Source of the DNA: Gammaproteobacteria bacterium 13_2_20CM_66_19
Lineage (GTDB): Bacteria; Pseudomonadota; Gammaproteobacteria; Steroidobacterales; Steroidobacteraceae
Direction: 5' to 3'
NCBI GenBank assembly: GCA_001914695.1
Contig: MNCZ01000041.1
Location: 1-39,320 of the forward strand
Length of the DNA: 39,320 bases
Made by a program: the position numbers and the translations under genes. A model generated the notes under the pieces. The model saw nothing but the letters and a program-made list of their open reading frames with translations, searched no databases and had not been told where the DNA came from. Each line of letters opens with the position of its first letter. Position 1 is the stretch's first letter. This document shows, one piece after another, positions 31,514 through 39,320 of the stretch.

Positions 31514-33043
31514 ATGAGACCTCGCAGGCGAGAAGCCCAGAGAGCCGGCGCCGCGGCACCCGAGCCGCGCTCGACGCGCTACCGAAACCTCGTCAACCCC
31601 TTCGAGCCGGTGCGGATCTTCTCCGACGATCAGGTCGCGAGCATGCATCGCGCGGCGCTCGACATTCTCGAGCACCAGGGCATGCGGGTGTTGTCGGCGC
31701 GCGGGCGCTCGGTGCTGCGCTCGGCCGGGGCCCCGGTGGACGATTCGAGCCAGATGGTGCGCCTCGACCCCGGCATGGTCAGCAAGGCTATCTCGACCAT
31801 CCCGGCGGAAGTCGCTCTCATCGCCCGCAATCCCGCGCGCTGCTGCCGCGTGGGTGGACGGCACGTCGTGTTCGCGCCGGTCGCGGGCCCTCCGAGCGTG
31901 AGCGATCTCGAGCGCGGCAAGCGCACCGCCACTCTCGAGGACTATCGCGACCTGGTGCGGCTCTCGCAGGCCTTCGACGTCATCCACGTGCTCGGGCAGA
32001 TGGTCGAGCCGCAGGATACCTCGGTGTCCGAGCGTCACCTCGAGACCTCGCTCGCGCAGCTCACGCTCGGCGACAAGGTGCCGCATTTCTACTGCCGGGG
32101 CGAGGCGCAGCTCGCGGACTGCTTCGCGATGCTGTGCATCGCGAACGGGATCGACGAGGCGACGTTTCGCAGCGCGCCGCGCTGTTACAGCATCTGCAAC
32201 ACCAACTCGCCGCTGCAGCTCGACGTGCCGATGACCGACGGCATCATCGATTTCGCGGCCAACGGGCAGCTGATGATCGTCACGCCCTTTACGCTCGCCG
32301 GCGCGATGGCGCCGATCACCATCTCGGGGGCGCTGACGCTCTCGCACGCCGAGGCGCTCTTCGGCATCACCCTCTCGCAGATCGTGCGGCCGGGCGCCCC
32401 GGTGATGTACGGCAGCTTCACCTCGAATGTCGATATGAAGTCGGGAGCGCCGGCTTTCGGCACGCCCGAGTACGCCAAGGCGGCCTTCGGCGCCGGCCAG
32501 CTGGCCCGCTACATCGGCGCACCCTGGCGCTGCTCGAGTGCGACGGCCTCCAACGCCCCGGATGCCCAGGCGGTATACGAGTCCCAGATGAGCCTGTGGG
32601 GGGCGCTGCTCGGGGGCTGCCACTTCATGCTGCACGCCGCCGGCTGGCTCGAAGGCGGGCTGACGGCGTCGCTCGAGAAATTCATCCTCGACGTCGAAAT
32701 GCTGCAGATGTTCGCGGAGCTCTTCCAGCCGGTGCTCGCTTCTGCCGAGGAGATCGGCGTCGAGGCGGTCGCGGAAGTGGGGCCCGGCGGGCATTTCTTT
32801 GCCGCCGCACACACCATGCAGCGCTACCGTGACGCCTTCTACTCCCCGCTCGTCTCCGACTGGCGCAATTACGGCACCTGGGCGGCGGATGGCGCAAAGA
32901 CCGCGACCGAGCGAGCGAACGCGCGCTGGCGCGAGACGCTCGCGTCCTTCCAGCCGCCTGCGCTCGATGCGGGCGTGCGCGAAGCGCTCACTGCGTTCGT
33001 CGAGCGGCGCCGCCGCGAAGGCGGCGCCCCGCCCGCATCCTGA
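31514..33043 (+). CDS. MttB family methyltransferase, non-pyrrolysine
   Basis: A 509-residue protein of the trimethylamine methyltransferase (MttB/COG5598) family. True MttB needs pyrrolysine at an in-frame UAG; this gene has none, so it belongs to the large non-pyrrolysine group that includes the glycine betaine methyltransferase MtgB. Recognisable segments are LDILEHQGMRVLS, GKRTATLEDYRDLVRLSQAF, ITISGALTLSHAEALFGITL and MLHAAGWLEGGLTASLEKFI. The fold is a cytosolic TIM barrel that moves a methyl group from a quaternary amine to a corrinoid protein, but no corrinoid protein gene is nearby. It lies 25 bases before the M24 peptidase gene, clearly one operon. Confidence 0.9.
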   Translation: MRPRRREAQRAGAAAPEPRSTRYRNLVNPFEPVRIFSDDQVASMHRAALDILEHQGMRVLSARGRSVLRSAGAPVDDSSQMVRLDPGMVSKAISTIPAEVALIARNPARCCRVGGRHVVFAPVAGPPSVSDLERGKRTATLEDYRDLVRLSQAFDVIHVLGQMVEPQDTSVSERHLETSLAQLTLGDKVPHFYCRGEAQLADCFAMLCIANGIDEATFRSAPRCYSICNTNSPLQLDVPMTDGIIDFAANGQLMIVTPFTLAGAMAPITISGALTLSHAEALFGITLSQIVRPGAPVMYGSFTSNVDMKSGAPAFGTPEYAKAAFGAGQLARYIGAPWRCSSATASNAPDAQAVYESQMSLWGALLGGCHFMLHAAGWLEGGLTASLEKFILDVEMLQMFAELFQPVLASAEEIGVEAVAEVGPGGHFFAAAHTMQRYRDAFYSPLVSDWRNYGTWAADGAKTATERANARWRETLASFQPPALDAGVREALTAFVERRRREGGAPPAS

Positions 33044-33068
33044 CTTGGACTCCCCGGGAAAAAAACGC

Positions 33069-34328
33069 ATGAGCGTCTCGAGACGTGCCCTGCTCGGCGC
33101 CGCTGCCGGCGCCGCGGCCGTTACCGCCGCCGGCGCGAGGCTTGAGGCAGCCGAGCCGCCGCAAGCGACCGGCCTCAGCCCGATCACCTCCGGCGTGGCG
33201 CCGATCAGCCCCGAGGAGCACCTCGCGCGCCTGGCGAAGCTCCAGGGCCTGATGCAGCGGCTGAGGATCGCCGCGTTCCTGGTCGAGGCGGGATCCACGC
33301 TCGAGTACTTCACGGGAGTCCGCTGGTGGAGATCCGAGCGGACCACCGCGGCGCTCGTGCCCGCCGAGGGTCGCGTGGTGGTGGTGACGCCCTTCTTCGA
33401 GGAGCCCTCGATCCGCGAAACCCTGCGAATCCCCGGGGACCTCCGGCCGTGGAAGGAGGACGAGAGCCCCTTCGAGCTGCTCGCCGGCGCACTGCGCGAG
33501 CGCGCCGCGGCCAAAGGAACCCTCGCGGTGGAGGCGACCACGCGCTACTTCCTCCTCGATGAGGTGAGGAAGGCCTCGGGAGGTGGACGTGAGATCGTCC
33601 CCGGCGATGCGCTCGTGCGCGCCTGTCGCATGATCAAGTCACCGGCGGAGCTTGCCCTGCTGCAAACCGCCAACAGCGTCACGATCGCGGCGCTGCGCTA
33701 CGTGCACGGCCGCATCGAGGTGGGCATGCGCAATGCCGACATCGTGAGCCTGATGGTGGCGGCGCACACCGCGCTCGGGGGCACGCACGAGTTCGGACTG
33801 GTGCTGCTCAACGAGGCGAGCGCCTACCCGCACGGCTCGATCAAGCCGCAGAGCGTGCGCGAAGGCTCGCTCATCCTCGTCGACACCGGCTGCTCGGTTC
33901 ACGGCTACCAGTCCGACATCTCCCGCAGCTGGGTTGCAGGCAAGCCCTCGCCGCGCCAGCGGGAGCTGTGGGACACGGTGAAGCGCGGACAGGAGCTCGC
34001 GCTGGAGACGGCGAAGATCGGCGCGCCGGTCGGGGCGATCGACAAGGCGGTGCGCTCCTTCTACGAGCAGAAGGGCTGGAGCAAGGACTACGGCCTGCCG
34101 GGGCTCTCGCATCGAACCGGCCACGGCATCGGGATGGACGTGCACGAGCCGCCCTACCTCGTGCGAAGCGACGCTACGGCGCTCGAGGCCGGCATGTGCT
34201 TCTCCGACGAGCCGGGACTCTACATCCCGGGCGAGTTCGGCATCCGCCTCGAGGATTGCTGGTACATGACCGAGTCGGGGCCGAAGACCTTCACGCCGCT
34301 GGCGAAGTCGATGGAGCAGCCGATCTGA
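33069..34328 (+). CDS. M24 family Xaa-Pro peptidase, Tat-exported
   Basis: A 419-residue metallopeptidase of the creatinase/Xaa-Pro dipeptidase fold. The N-terminus SRRALLGAAAGAAA is a twin-arginine signal, so it should reach the periplasm folded. A creatinase N-domain (about 50-190) precedes the pita-bread domain. All five metal ligands are seen: Asp272 (LVDTGCS), Asp283 (YQSDISR), His352 (HRTGHGIGMDVHE), Glu381 (SDEPGLY) and Glu395 (RLEDCW). ATG at 33069 follows a GGGA and A-rich stretch. Operon position after the mttB-like gene suggests a pathway for proline betaine, creatine-like or other N-methylated compounds, by inference. Confidence 0.93.
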   Translation: MSVSRRALLGAAAGAAAVTAAGARLEAAEPPQATGLSPITSGVAPISPEEHLARLAKLQGLMQRLRIAAFLVEAGSTLEYFTGVRWWRSERTTAALVPAEGRVVVVTPFFEEPSIRETLRIPGDLRPWKEDESPFELLAGALRERAAAKGTLAVEATTRYFLLDEVRKASGGGREIVPGDALVRACRMIKSPAELALLQTANSVTIAALRYVHGRIEVGMRNADIVSLMVAAHTALGGTHEFGLVLLNEASAYPHGSIKPQSVREGSLILVDTGCSVHGYQSDISRSWVAGKPSPRQRELWDTVKRGQELALETAKIGAPVGAIDKAVRSFYEQKGWSKDYGLPGLSHRTGHGIGMDVHEPPYLVRSDATALEAGMCFSDEPGLYIPGEFGIRLEDCWYMTESGPKTFTPLAKSMEQPI

Positions 34329-34356
34329 CTTGGGGCCGCCCGTCCGGCGCCGCGCC

Positions 34357-35091
34357 TCAGCTTCGCAGGTACGAGGCGCCGTTCACGTCGAGTATCGCGC
34401 CCGTCATGCTCGCCGGCGCGTCGAGCGCGAGGTAGCTCACCACCTGCGCGACCTCCTCCGGCGTCGCGACGCGGCCGAGCGGCTGGTCGGCGAGCACTGC
34501 CGGGTCGCGTACGAAGGGGGCGACTCTCTCCGTCGAGACCCAGCCCGGAGCGACGACGAACACGTAGACGCCCTTCGGCGCGAGCGCCTTGGCGAGAGAC
34601 TGGCTGAGGGCGTTCAGGCCAGCCTTGCTCGCGGCATACGCGGGCGCATCGGGCTCTCCCCGAAAGGCGCCCCGCGAGGAGATGCCGACGATCCGGCCGT
34701 GCCCCCGCTCCGCCATCGTGCGCGCCGCGCAATAGGAAAGGTGTGCGGGACCCGAGAGGTTGGTCGCGAGCATGCGCTGCCACGCCGCGGTCCAGTCCGC
34801 GTAGGCGGTCGCGAGCGGCGGGTGATGCGAATAGATGCCCGCGTTGTTGATCACGGTGTCGATCGGCTGACGCGCGGCGGCCTCGCGCCAGAGCCGCTCG
34901 ATCGATTCCGGATTGGCGAGGTCGGCCTGGATGAGGCTGTGGCCGCCGCCCTCGAGAGCCTGCCGCGTGGCCTCGGCCGCGGTCCGGTTGGAGCGGTAGT
35001 GCAGCAGCAGCGTGACGCCCCGCCGGGCCAGCGCCCTGCAGATGGCGGCCCCGATGCCGCCCGATGCCCCAGTCACCAGGATGTGGGTCAC
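34357..35091 (-). CDS. SDR family oxidoreductase (FabG-like)
   Basis: A 244-residue classical short-chain dehydrogenase. TGASGGIG (7-14), NNAG, catalytic Tyr152/Lys156 in YAASK and APGWVSTE are present, and the C-terminus (MTGAILDVNGASYLRS) is like that of beta-ketoacyl-ACP reductases. HYRSN after the second strand suggests NADP. It starts with GTG at 35091. No acyl carrier protein or ketosynthase gene adjoins it, so the substrate may be a fatty acyl or a secondary alcohol. It converges with the M24 gene. Confidence 0.92.
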   Translation of the reverse strand: MTHILVTGASGGIGAAICRALARRGVTLLLHYRSNRTAAEATRQALEGGGHSLIQADLANPESIERLWREAAARQPIDTVINNAGIYSHHPPLATAYADWTAAWQRMLATNLSGPAHLSYCAARTMAERGHGRIVGISSRGAFRGEPDAPAYAASKAGLNALSQSLAKALAPKGVYVFVVAPGWVSTERVAPFVRDPAVLADQPLGRVATPEEVAQVVSYLALDAPASMTGAILDVNGASYLRS

Positions 35092-35133
35092 GCGCGCACC
35101 AGACTCCTGTTCGATATGGATGCTGCGGCACGC

Positions 35134-35463
35134 TCAGGCGAGGTGCAAGCGATGCGGCTGCACGAGCAGATACCAGTCCTTGTGCTCTTCGAGAATGAGC
35201 GCGATGGCGTGCCGGATCGAGACCTTGAGCGGCGCGACCTCGCCGCCCGAGGCGCTCGCCCGGGTGGCGGCACGAACGCGATCGATCGCGCCTTCGAGCC
35301 TGCCTACCAGCCCCTCGGAAGTAGTGCCGAGGCGATGGGCCTCGGACTGCGCGATGGCGCCGTGGAGCGATGCGCCGAGCGCCGGGAAAAAGGTGGTGAT
35401 CACGGACAGCCAGATCGAGTGTACGGCCAAGTGCAGCAGCGCTCCCAAGCCACAGCGCCGCAT
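35134..35463 (-). pseudogene. C-terminal remnant of a DUF4231/SLATT-like membrane protein
   Basis: An open frame of about 109 codons from ATG 35463 (GTG 35508 also possible). One hydrophobic helix (LSVITTFFPALGASLHGAIA) is followed by a helical region (QSEAHRLGTTSEGLVGRLEG) and a well-formed end (LKVSIRHAIALILEEHKDWY). The pattern recalls the second membrane helix and the C-terminus of DUF4231/SLATT-like proteins, which normally have an earlier helix and a large N-terminal part. Here that part is missing, because another gene ends only 22 bases upstream of the GTG. I read it as a truncated remnant, but a short functional protein cannot be excluded. Confidence 0.4.
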
Positions 35464-35529
35464 AGGAGTGCAGCCCGGGGCACGAGTCTCGCGCCCCGGC
35501 CTTGGCACTCACCACCGTGGGCAGTGCGG

Positions 35530-37308
35530 TCAGCCGGCGCAGGACCCTGTGGTGACGACCTTCTTGTTGGGCTTGACCTGGTACGTGAAGTACGGCACTG
35601 CGACGCGGAAGGTCTGCGGATCGTTGTTCGCGCAGTGCCCTGGACTCTGCTGCGAGCAGAGCGGGCTCGCCAGGTGATCGTCCGCGTAGGCGATGTTGGC
35701 GCGATGCTGCGGATCGAGAGCCACCTGGAAGAAGTCCGCAAGACTGCGACTGTCGCCGCTCGAGCAGCCCGTGCCGCTGGTACAGACCGTTCCCGAATGA
35801 ATGATGTGGTCGCTCGCGACGTGCTGCGCGAACGACGGTACCGCGTCGTGGCCATTGACGCTCTCGGCCATGTAGACGTTCCACTTCGCCCAGCAGTCGG
35901 TGGTCCCGCCGGCGCAGGATGGCTGCATCGCGGCGACGCTGTTCGAATTCCCGGGAAGGCTCGAGCCGAGCCAGGTAACCACCACGTGACCGTTCGCGTC
36001 CGCGGCGACCCAGGGAAAGACGTTGGACTTGCCGGCGGTCGCTCCGCCGTTCACGCGCACCGGCACGGTCCAGTGTCCTCCCGCGTCGGAGGACGACGAG
36101 AGGAAGATGCTCTGGTTGTCCGACCAGACGACGTAGGCGTGGCCGAAGTTGTCCACGGCGAGCGCCGGAAAGATGTTCGCGGTGCCGGTGGTGGCTCCGG
36201 GCGAGCCGGCGGGGCTCGTGAAGACTTTGTGGTCCGTGAAGGTGAAGGACACGGCGCCGAGCTTGGCGTCGGTGGACACGCCGACGTAGACGGTGCCTTG
36301 CGGTGCGCTGTGGGCGTTATCGATCGCATTGTCGGGCGCCACGAATGCGGCGTAGAGATTCCCCTTGCTGGGGCACCCGCTCGTGTTGCGGTCGACCTTG
36401 ATCTGTGCCGCCACGTTCGCGCTGCCCGTCGGCACGACGCTGCCGGCGGCGGGGAGAGTCGCCGCGTCGATGGCCTCGCCGGTACCGGCGGCGTAGGTGA
36501 GTCCGCCGTCGCTCGAGCGCTGCACCTCGATGTTGAAAGTGGCCACATCGTGATAGCTCATGTAGACCGTGGAAGGATCGTCGACCGCATCGTTCCACAT
36601 GCGGTCGTCGCCCGGAACCGTCGCGCTGAGCAGGTTCGGCGGAGTGAAGAAGGTGTCACCGCGATTCCTGGAACGGGTCGCGGTCACGCCGGGAGCGAGC
36701 GTGAGGCTGGTCAACGCGAGGTTGGGAATGGCGGAGTTGTTCGGGTCGGGGGCGTTCACGGCGATGTCGGCGTCACCTCCTCCGGGCGCCACGCCGAGGT
36801 TGGTGGGACTGCCGACGTTCTGGGCGCATCCGCCGCCGCTCAGTCCGAAGATGCCGCAGTTGTCGGGCTGGCCCTCGTACTTGAAAGGCAAGGTGCCGTT
36901 AGCATTCGGCGAGCCGTCGATGGACGCATCCCAGCGCCACAGATCGACGCCCCCGGGCACGCCGCGGATCGACTCGACGTAGATCGTCCCCTGGGAATCG
37001 ACGCGGTCGCCGGGCTCGACGCCTTGCACGATGAACGCGAGGGGGCTGAGCCCCGTCGGAACCGGAGCGAGCTGAGGCAGACACAGGCTCTGGCTGGGGC
37101 TGAAGCCGTCGATGCCCGGACCGACGAAGGCCGGGATGGCCTCGGCGCCGCCTCCGGCACCCGTCTGGCTCGGGCACAGGTGCTCGTTCGCCGGATCGGG
37201 ATAGGAAGTCTGTGCGACGCTCCGGTCGGCGGAAGCGGTCCAGATCAACGAGGCCAACAGCGCACACAGGAACGGCCTGAGCGGCCGTGACGCTAGGGGG
37301 TTGCGCAT
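35530..37308 (-). CDS. Secreted sialidase/BNR-repeat-like beta-propeller protein
   Basis: A 592-residue protein with a clear signal peptide (FLCALLASLIWTASADRSVAQ). The body has repeated propeller blades of the sialidase/BNR kind: RSSDGGLTYAAGTG, FPALAVDNFGHAYVVWSDNQ, SSSSDAGGHWTVPVRV and FPWVAADANGHVVVTWLG, with the Asp-box pattern SxDxGxxW seen once clearly. Eleven or more cysteines (for example DNCGIFGLSGGGCAQ, SGTGCSSGD) suggest disulfides in an exported protein. The catalytic residues of true sialidases are not evident, so binding or another hydrolase role is possible. GGAGGAAA lies seven bases before ATG 37308, and a strong promoter precedes it. Confidence 0.8.
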   Translation of the reverse strand: MRNPLASRPLRPFLCALLASLIWTASADRSVAQTSYPDPANEHLCPSQTGAGGGAEAIPAFVGPGIDGFSPSQSLCLPQLAPVPTGLSPLAFIVQGVEPGDRVDSQGTIYVESIRGVPGGVDLWRWDASIDGSPNANGTLPFKYEGQPDNCGIFGLSGGGCAQNVGSPTNLGVAPGGGDADIAVNAPDPNNSAIPNLALTSLTLAPGVTATRSRNRGDTFFTPPNLLSATVPGDDRMWNDAVDDPSTVYMSYHDVATFNIEVQRSSDGGLTYAAGTGEAIDAATLPAAGSVVPTGSANVAAQIKVDRNTSGCPSKGNLYAAFVAPDNAIDNAHSAPQGTVYVGVSTDAKLGAVSFTFTDHKVFTSPAGSPGATTGTANIFPALAVDNFGHAYVVWSDNQSIFLSSSSDAGGHWTVPVRVNGGATAGKSNVFPWVAADANGHVVVTWLGSSLPGNSNSVAAMQPSCAGGTTDCWAKWNVYMAESVNGHDAVPSFAQHVASDHIIHSGTVCTSGTGCSSGDSRSLADFFQVALDPQHRANIAYADDHLASPLCSQQSPGHCANNDPQTFRVAVPYFTYQVKPNKKVVTTGSCAG

Positions 37309-37341
37309 GGGTGTTTCCTCCGTGAAAGCTCCCCGCTGCGC

Positions 37342-37370
37342 GTTATAGGCGCTCGCGCCGCTTCCGGCAA
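37342..37370 (-). promoter_or_regulatory. Sigma-70 promoter of the secreted propeller gene
   Basis: On the minus strand TTGCCG (37370-37365), exactly 17 bases, then TATAAC (37347-37342). Transcription should start near 37335, giving a short leader of about 27 bases that contains the GGAGGAAA ribosome binding site. This is the best match to the sigma-70 consensus that I found in the window. Confidence 0.65.
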
Positions 37371-37464
37371 TGAGGTGTGTACGGTAGTCCGTCCGGGAAC
37401 GCCGCGCCGTAGCCCGGGCGAAGGCTTGACTGATCGGTGCTTCGGCACACCAGCGCCGTGGCGC

Positions 37465-39320
37465 TCACTGCGGGAATGAAGGCAGCGGGCTTTCCCTCCA
37501 GAGGGAGGCCCATTTCGAGGGTTGCGGGCCCATGTCGAACTCGAGCAGCCCACCGGCCTCGATCTGAGCGTAGGTGACGATCGGGACATCGAGCGGCCGG
37601 CCGTTCAAGCGCGCCGACTGGATGTAGAGATTGGCCGCGGAGCTCGCCGGCGCCGACACCACGAAGCGCCTGCCGTTCGGCACATCGAGCGTCGCCTTGC
37701 GGAACAGCGGGCTGCCGATCATGTATTCGCCCGACACCGGATCGAGCGGATAGAAGCCGAGCGCGGTGAAGATGTACCACGCGGACATCTGGCCGCAGTC
37801 CTCGTTGCCCGCCACGCCGTCAGGGCGATTTTTGTAATAACGGTCGGCGATCTCGCGCACCCGAAGCTGCGTCTTCCAGGGCTGACCGCTGAAGTCATAG
37901 AGATAAGCGTAGTGGTGGCTCGGCTCGTTGTCGTGCTGGTTGTGCCCGCCCTGGAAGTGCTCATCGAGCCGCGCATTGAATTTGCCCGGCCCGCCCATGA
38001 GCGCCATCAGCCCCGGGATGTCGTGGAGCACGGAATAGGTGTAGACCCACTGGTCGCCCTCGGTCCAGCCTTCTTCGGGGCGCGCCCAGGAGCCGTCCGC
38101 GTGCTTCGCCTGCATGAAGCCGCGCGCGCTGTTGTAGATGTTGCGGTAGTTGTGCGCGCGATTGACGAAGAAGCGGTAATCCGCCTTCCGGCCCACGGCT
38201 CGCGCGACCTGCGCGACCGCATAATCGTCGTAGGCGTCCTCGAGCGTTTCCGAGGCTGACTCCGCGGTCTTGTCGACCGGGATGTAGCCGAGCTGCTTGT
38301 AGTAGGTGAGGCCGGGGCGAGCCTCATAGGGGACACCGGGCTGGCGGTCGTGCCAGTCGCGCGTCGTATCGCCCTCCGGCGGGGTCATCGCGTCCTTGTA
38401 GACGGCGGCGTACGCCAGCTGATAGTCGAAGCCGTGGAAGCCCTTGTTGATGGCCTCGGCCACCAGCGCGTCCGCGTGCGTGGCGATCATGATGTTGGTG
38501 TAGGAGGGATTCGGCCACTTCGGCATCCAGCCGCCCTCCCGGTAGTCCTGCAGGAGCGAGCGCACCATGTCGTCGATGCGCTCGGGGGCAAGGAGCGTCA
38601 AGAGACTGTTCTCGGCGCGGAACGTGTCCCACAGCGAATACGCGGTGTAGGACACGCCCTCGTGCACCTGGTCGTCGAAGGCGCTGTAGTAGCGTCCGTG
38701 CTCCGAGATGAGCTTCGGATAGAGCAGCGCGTGATAGAGACCCGTATAGAAGATGCGGCGTTGCTCGTCGGTGGCGCCTTCGATGGACAGCATGCCGAGC
38801 TTGCCGTTCCAGATGCGCGCGAGCTGCGTGCGCACGCCCTCGAAGTCCCAGGCGGGAATTTCCGCCTCCAGATTCGCGCGCGCCTGCTCGATGCTGATGA
38901 ACGAGGTGCCGACCTTCGCCTCCACGACCCGGCCGGCCGCGGTATCGAAGCTCGCGTACGCGCCGACATTCGGCCCCGTGGCCGTGGTGCCACCCGGCTC
39001 GGCCGCCTCGCGCAGGTACACGCCGTGCGTGGCGAGGCTCCTGTTGAACCTGACCACAAAATAGCCCTTGAAGTTCGGCAGCGATACATTGGTGAGGTGC
39101 GCGTCCATGCGGTCGGGGTTGTAGCCGGCGATCTCGCGCGCCGCGGGATCCACGCGCACGAATCCCTCGATGTGCGGGCGCGTCGCCTCGACCACGACAC
39201 TGGCCGTTGCATTCTCGGGAAAGGTGAAGCGCATGAGGCCGCAGTGGTCGGTTGCGGTGATCTCGGTGCGGATCTGCCGCGAGTGTCCGGCATCGACGAG
39301 CACCGAGTAGTAATACGGCG
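37465..39320 (-). CDS. GH92 family alpha-mannosidase, 5' end cut by window
   Basis: The C-terminal 618 or so residues of a glycoside hydrolase family 92 enzyme, a calcium-dependent exo-alpha-mannosidase that is usually exported. The frame is still open at the window edge (PYYYSVLVDAGHSRQIRTEI), so the start and signal peptide lie outside. Family motifs are complete: YHALLYPKLIS, YTAYSLWDTFRAENSLLTLL, EGGWMPKWPNPSYTNIM, HNQHDNEPSHHYAYLYD and GNEDCGQMSAWYIFTALGFY. The catalytic acid and base region and the calcium-binding residues therefore seem intact. It probably trims mannose from host, fungal or plant glycans. It lies upstream of the secreted propeller gene, which has its own promoter. Confidence 0.96.
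   Translation of the reverse strand, partial: PYYYSVLVDAGHSRQIRTEITATDHCGLMRFTFPENATASVVVEATRPHIEGFVRVDPAAREIAGYNPDRMDAHLTNVSLPNFKGYFVVRFNRSLATHGVYLREAAEPGGTTATGPNVGAYASFDTAAGRVVEAKVGTSFISIEQARANLEAEIPAWDFEGVRTQLARIWNGKLGMLSIEGATDEQRRIFYTGLYHALLYPKLISEHGRYYSAFDDQVHEGVSYTAYSLWDTFRAENSLLTLLAPERIDDMVRSLLQDYREGGWMPKWPNPSYTNIMIATHADALVAEAINKGFHGFDYQLAYAAVYKDAMTPPEGDTTRDWHDRQPGVPYEARPGLTYYKQLGYIPVDKTAESASETLEDAYDDYAVAQVARAVGRKADYRFFVNRAHNYRNIYNSARGFMQAKHADGSWARPEEGWTEGDQWVYTYSVLHDIPGLMALMGGPGKFNARLDEHFQGGHNQHDNEPSHHYAYLYDFSGQPWKTQLRVREIADRYYKNRPDGVAGNEDCGQMSAWYIFTALGFYPLDPVSGEYMIGSPLFRKATLDVPNGRRFVVSAPASSAANLYIQSARLNGRPLDVPIVTYAQIEAGGLLEFDMGPQPSKWASLWRESPLPSFPQ

Noticed and set aside
31514..33043. 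Pyrrolysine-containing MttB
   Set aside because: The 509-codon frame is continuous with no in-frame TAG and no pyl genes are seen, so it is a non-pyrrolysine homologue.
34330..37290. 986-codon open frame on the plus strand
   Set aside because: It lies antisense to the SDR, remnant and secreted propeller genes. Its translation is Arg/Gly/Val-rich with no known motif, as expected from the opposite strand of GC-rich coding DNA.
1..39320. CRISPR array, tRNA, rRNA, insertion sequence or prophage
   Set aside because: I found no regularly spaced repeats, no cloverleaf-like sequence with CCA-type end, no transposase or integrase motif and no phage structural genes. A tRNA search program could still find one that I missed by eye.

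Overview
The window is a GC-rich, densely packed bacterial chromosome segment. Its gene families (PrkA/YhbH/SpoVR operon, stand-alone CheX, LdcA, rhomboid, MarC, GreAB, many envelope proteins) suit a gammaproteobacterium of the Xanthomonadales/Nevskiales/Steroidobacter type. No rRNA or other phylogenetic marker is present, so this placement is an inference. I see no tRNA, rRNA, CRISPR array, insertion sequence or phage gene. The first gene (rfbB) and the last (a GH92 glycosidase) are cut by the window edges.

Layout. 1-2000: the 3' part of rfbB, a DUF707 protein and a small conserved acidic protein. 2001-6558: the operon prkA-yhbH-spoVR on the minus strand, a conserved stress or starvation kinase module. 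6559-12283: a 564-base regulatory region with a perfect 16-bp tandem repeat beside a promoter-like sequence, then a four-gene plus-strand signalling operon. That operon encodes a TonB-like protein with an N-terminal pseudo-receiver, a membrane CheA-like kinase with its own Hpt domain but no CheW domain, a single-domain response regulator and a CheX-type phosphatase. 12432-15098: three coupled deoxysugar genes (C-methyltransferase, rfbC, rfbD) of visibly lower GC than their surroundings, probably acquired. 15100-17700: small proteins, LD-carboxypeptidase, a glycine-zipper protein and a CPXCG protein.

17776-22649: a lipoprotein and a TraB/GumN protein converge on a MATE-ydcF-rhomboid operon. 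22709-24458: an orphan ParB-like protein and a wrecked GH3 beta-glucosidase gene (frameshift plus loss of the catalytic core). 24501-27224: an ECF sigma factor overlapping tail to tail with a GreAB factor coupled to an SDR, then MarC. A long nested inverted repeat closes the MarC gene opposite an S41 protease lipoprotein. 28897-31403: cyanophycinase with what looks like the last 50 codons of a lost Mur-ligase/cyanophycin-synthetase-type gene after it, and a class V PLP enzyme without the desulfurase cysteine. 31514-34328: a non-pyrrolysine MttB-family methyltransferase paired with a Tat-exported M24 peptidase, divergent from the PLP enzyme across a near-palindromic site. 34357-39320: an SDR, a truncated remnant of a membrane protein, a secreted beta-propeller-like protein with a clear sigma-70 promoter, and the GH92 alpha-mannosidase.

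The most unusual item is the TonB/CheA/CheY/CheX-like operon. It has all the parts of a self-contained phosphorelay with no coupling protein or chemoreceptor nearby. The window also records gene loss (GH3, synthetase remnant, truncated membrane protein) and one probable gain (sugar cassette).
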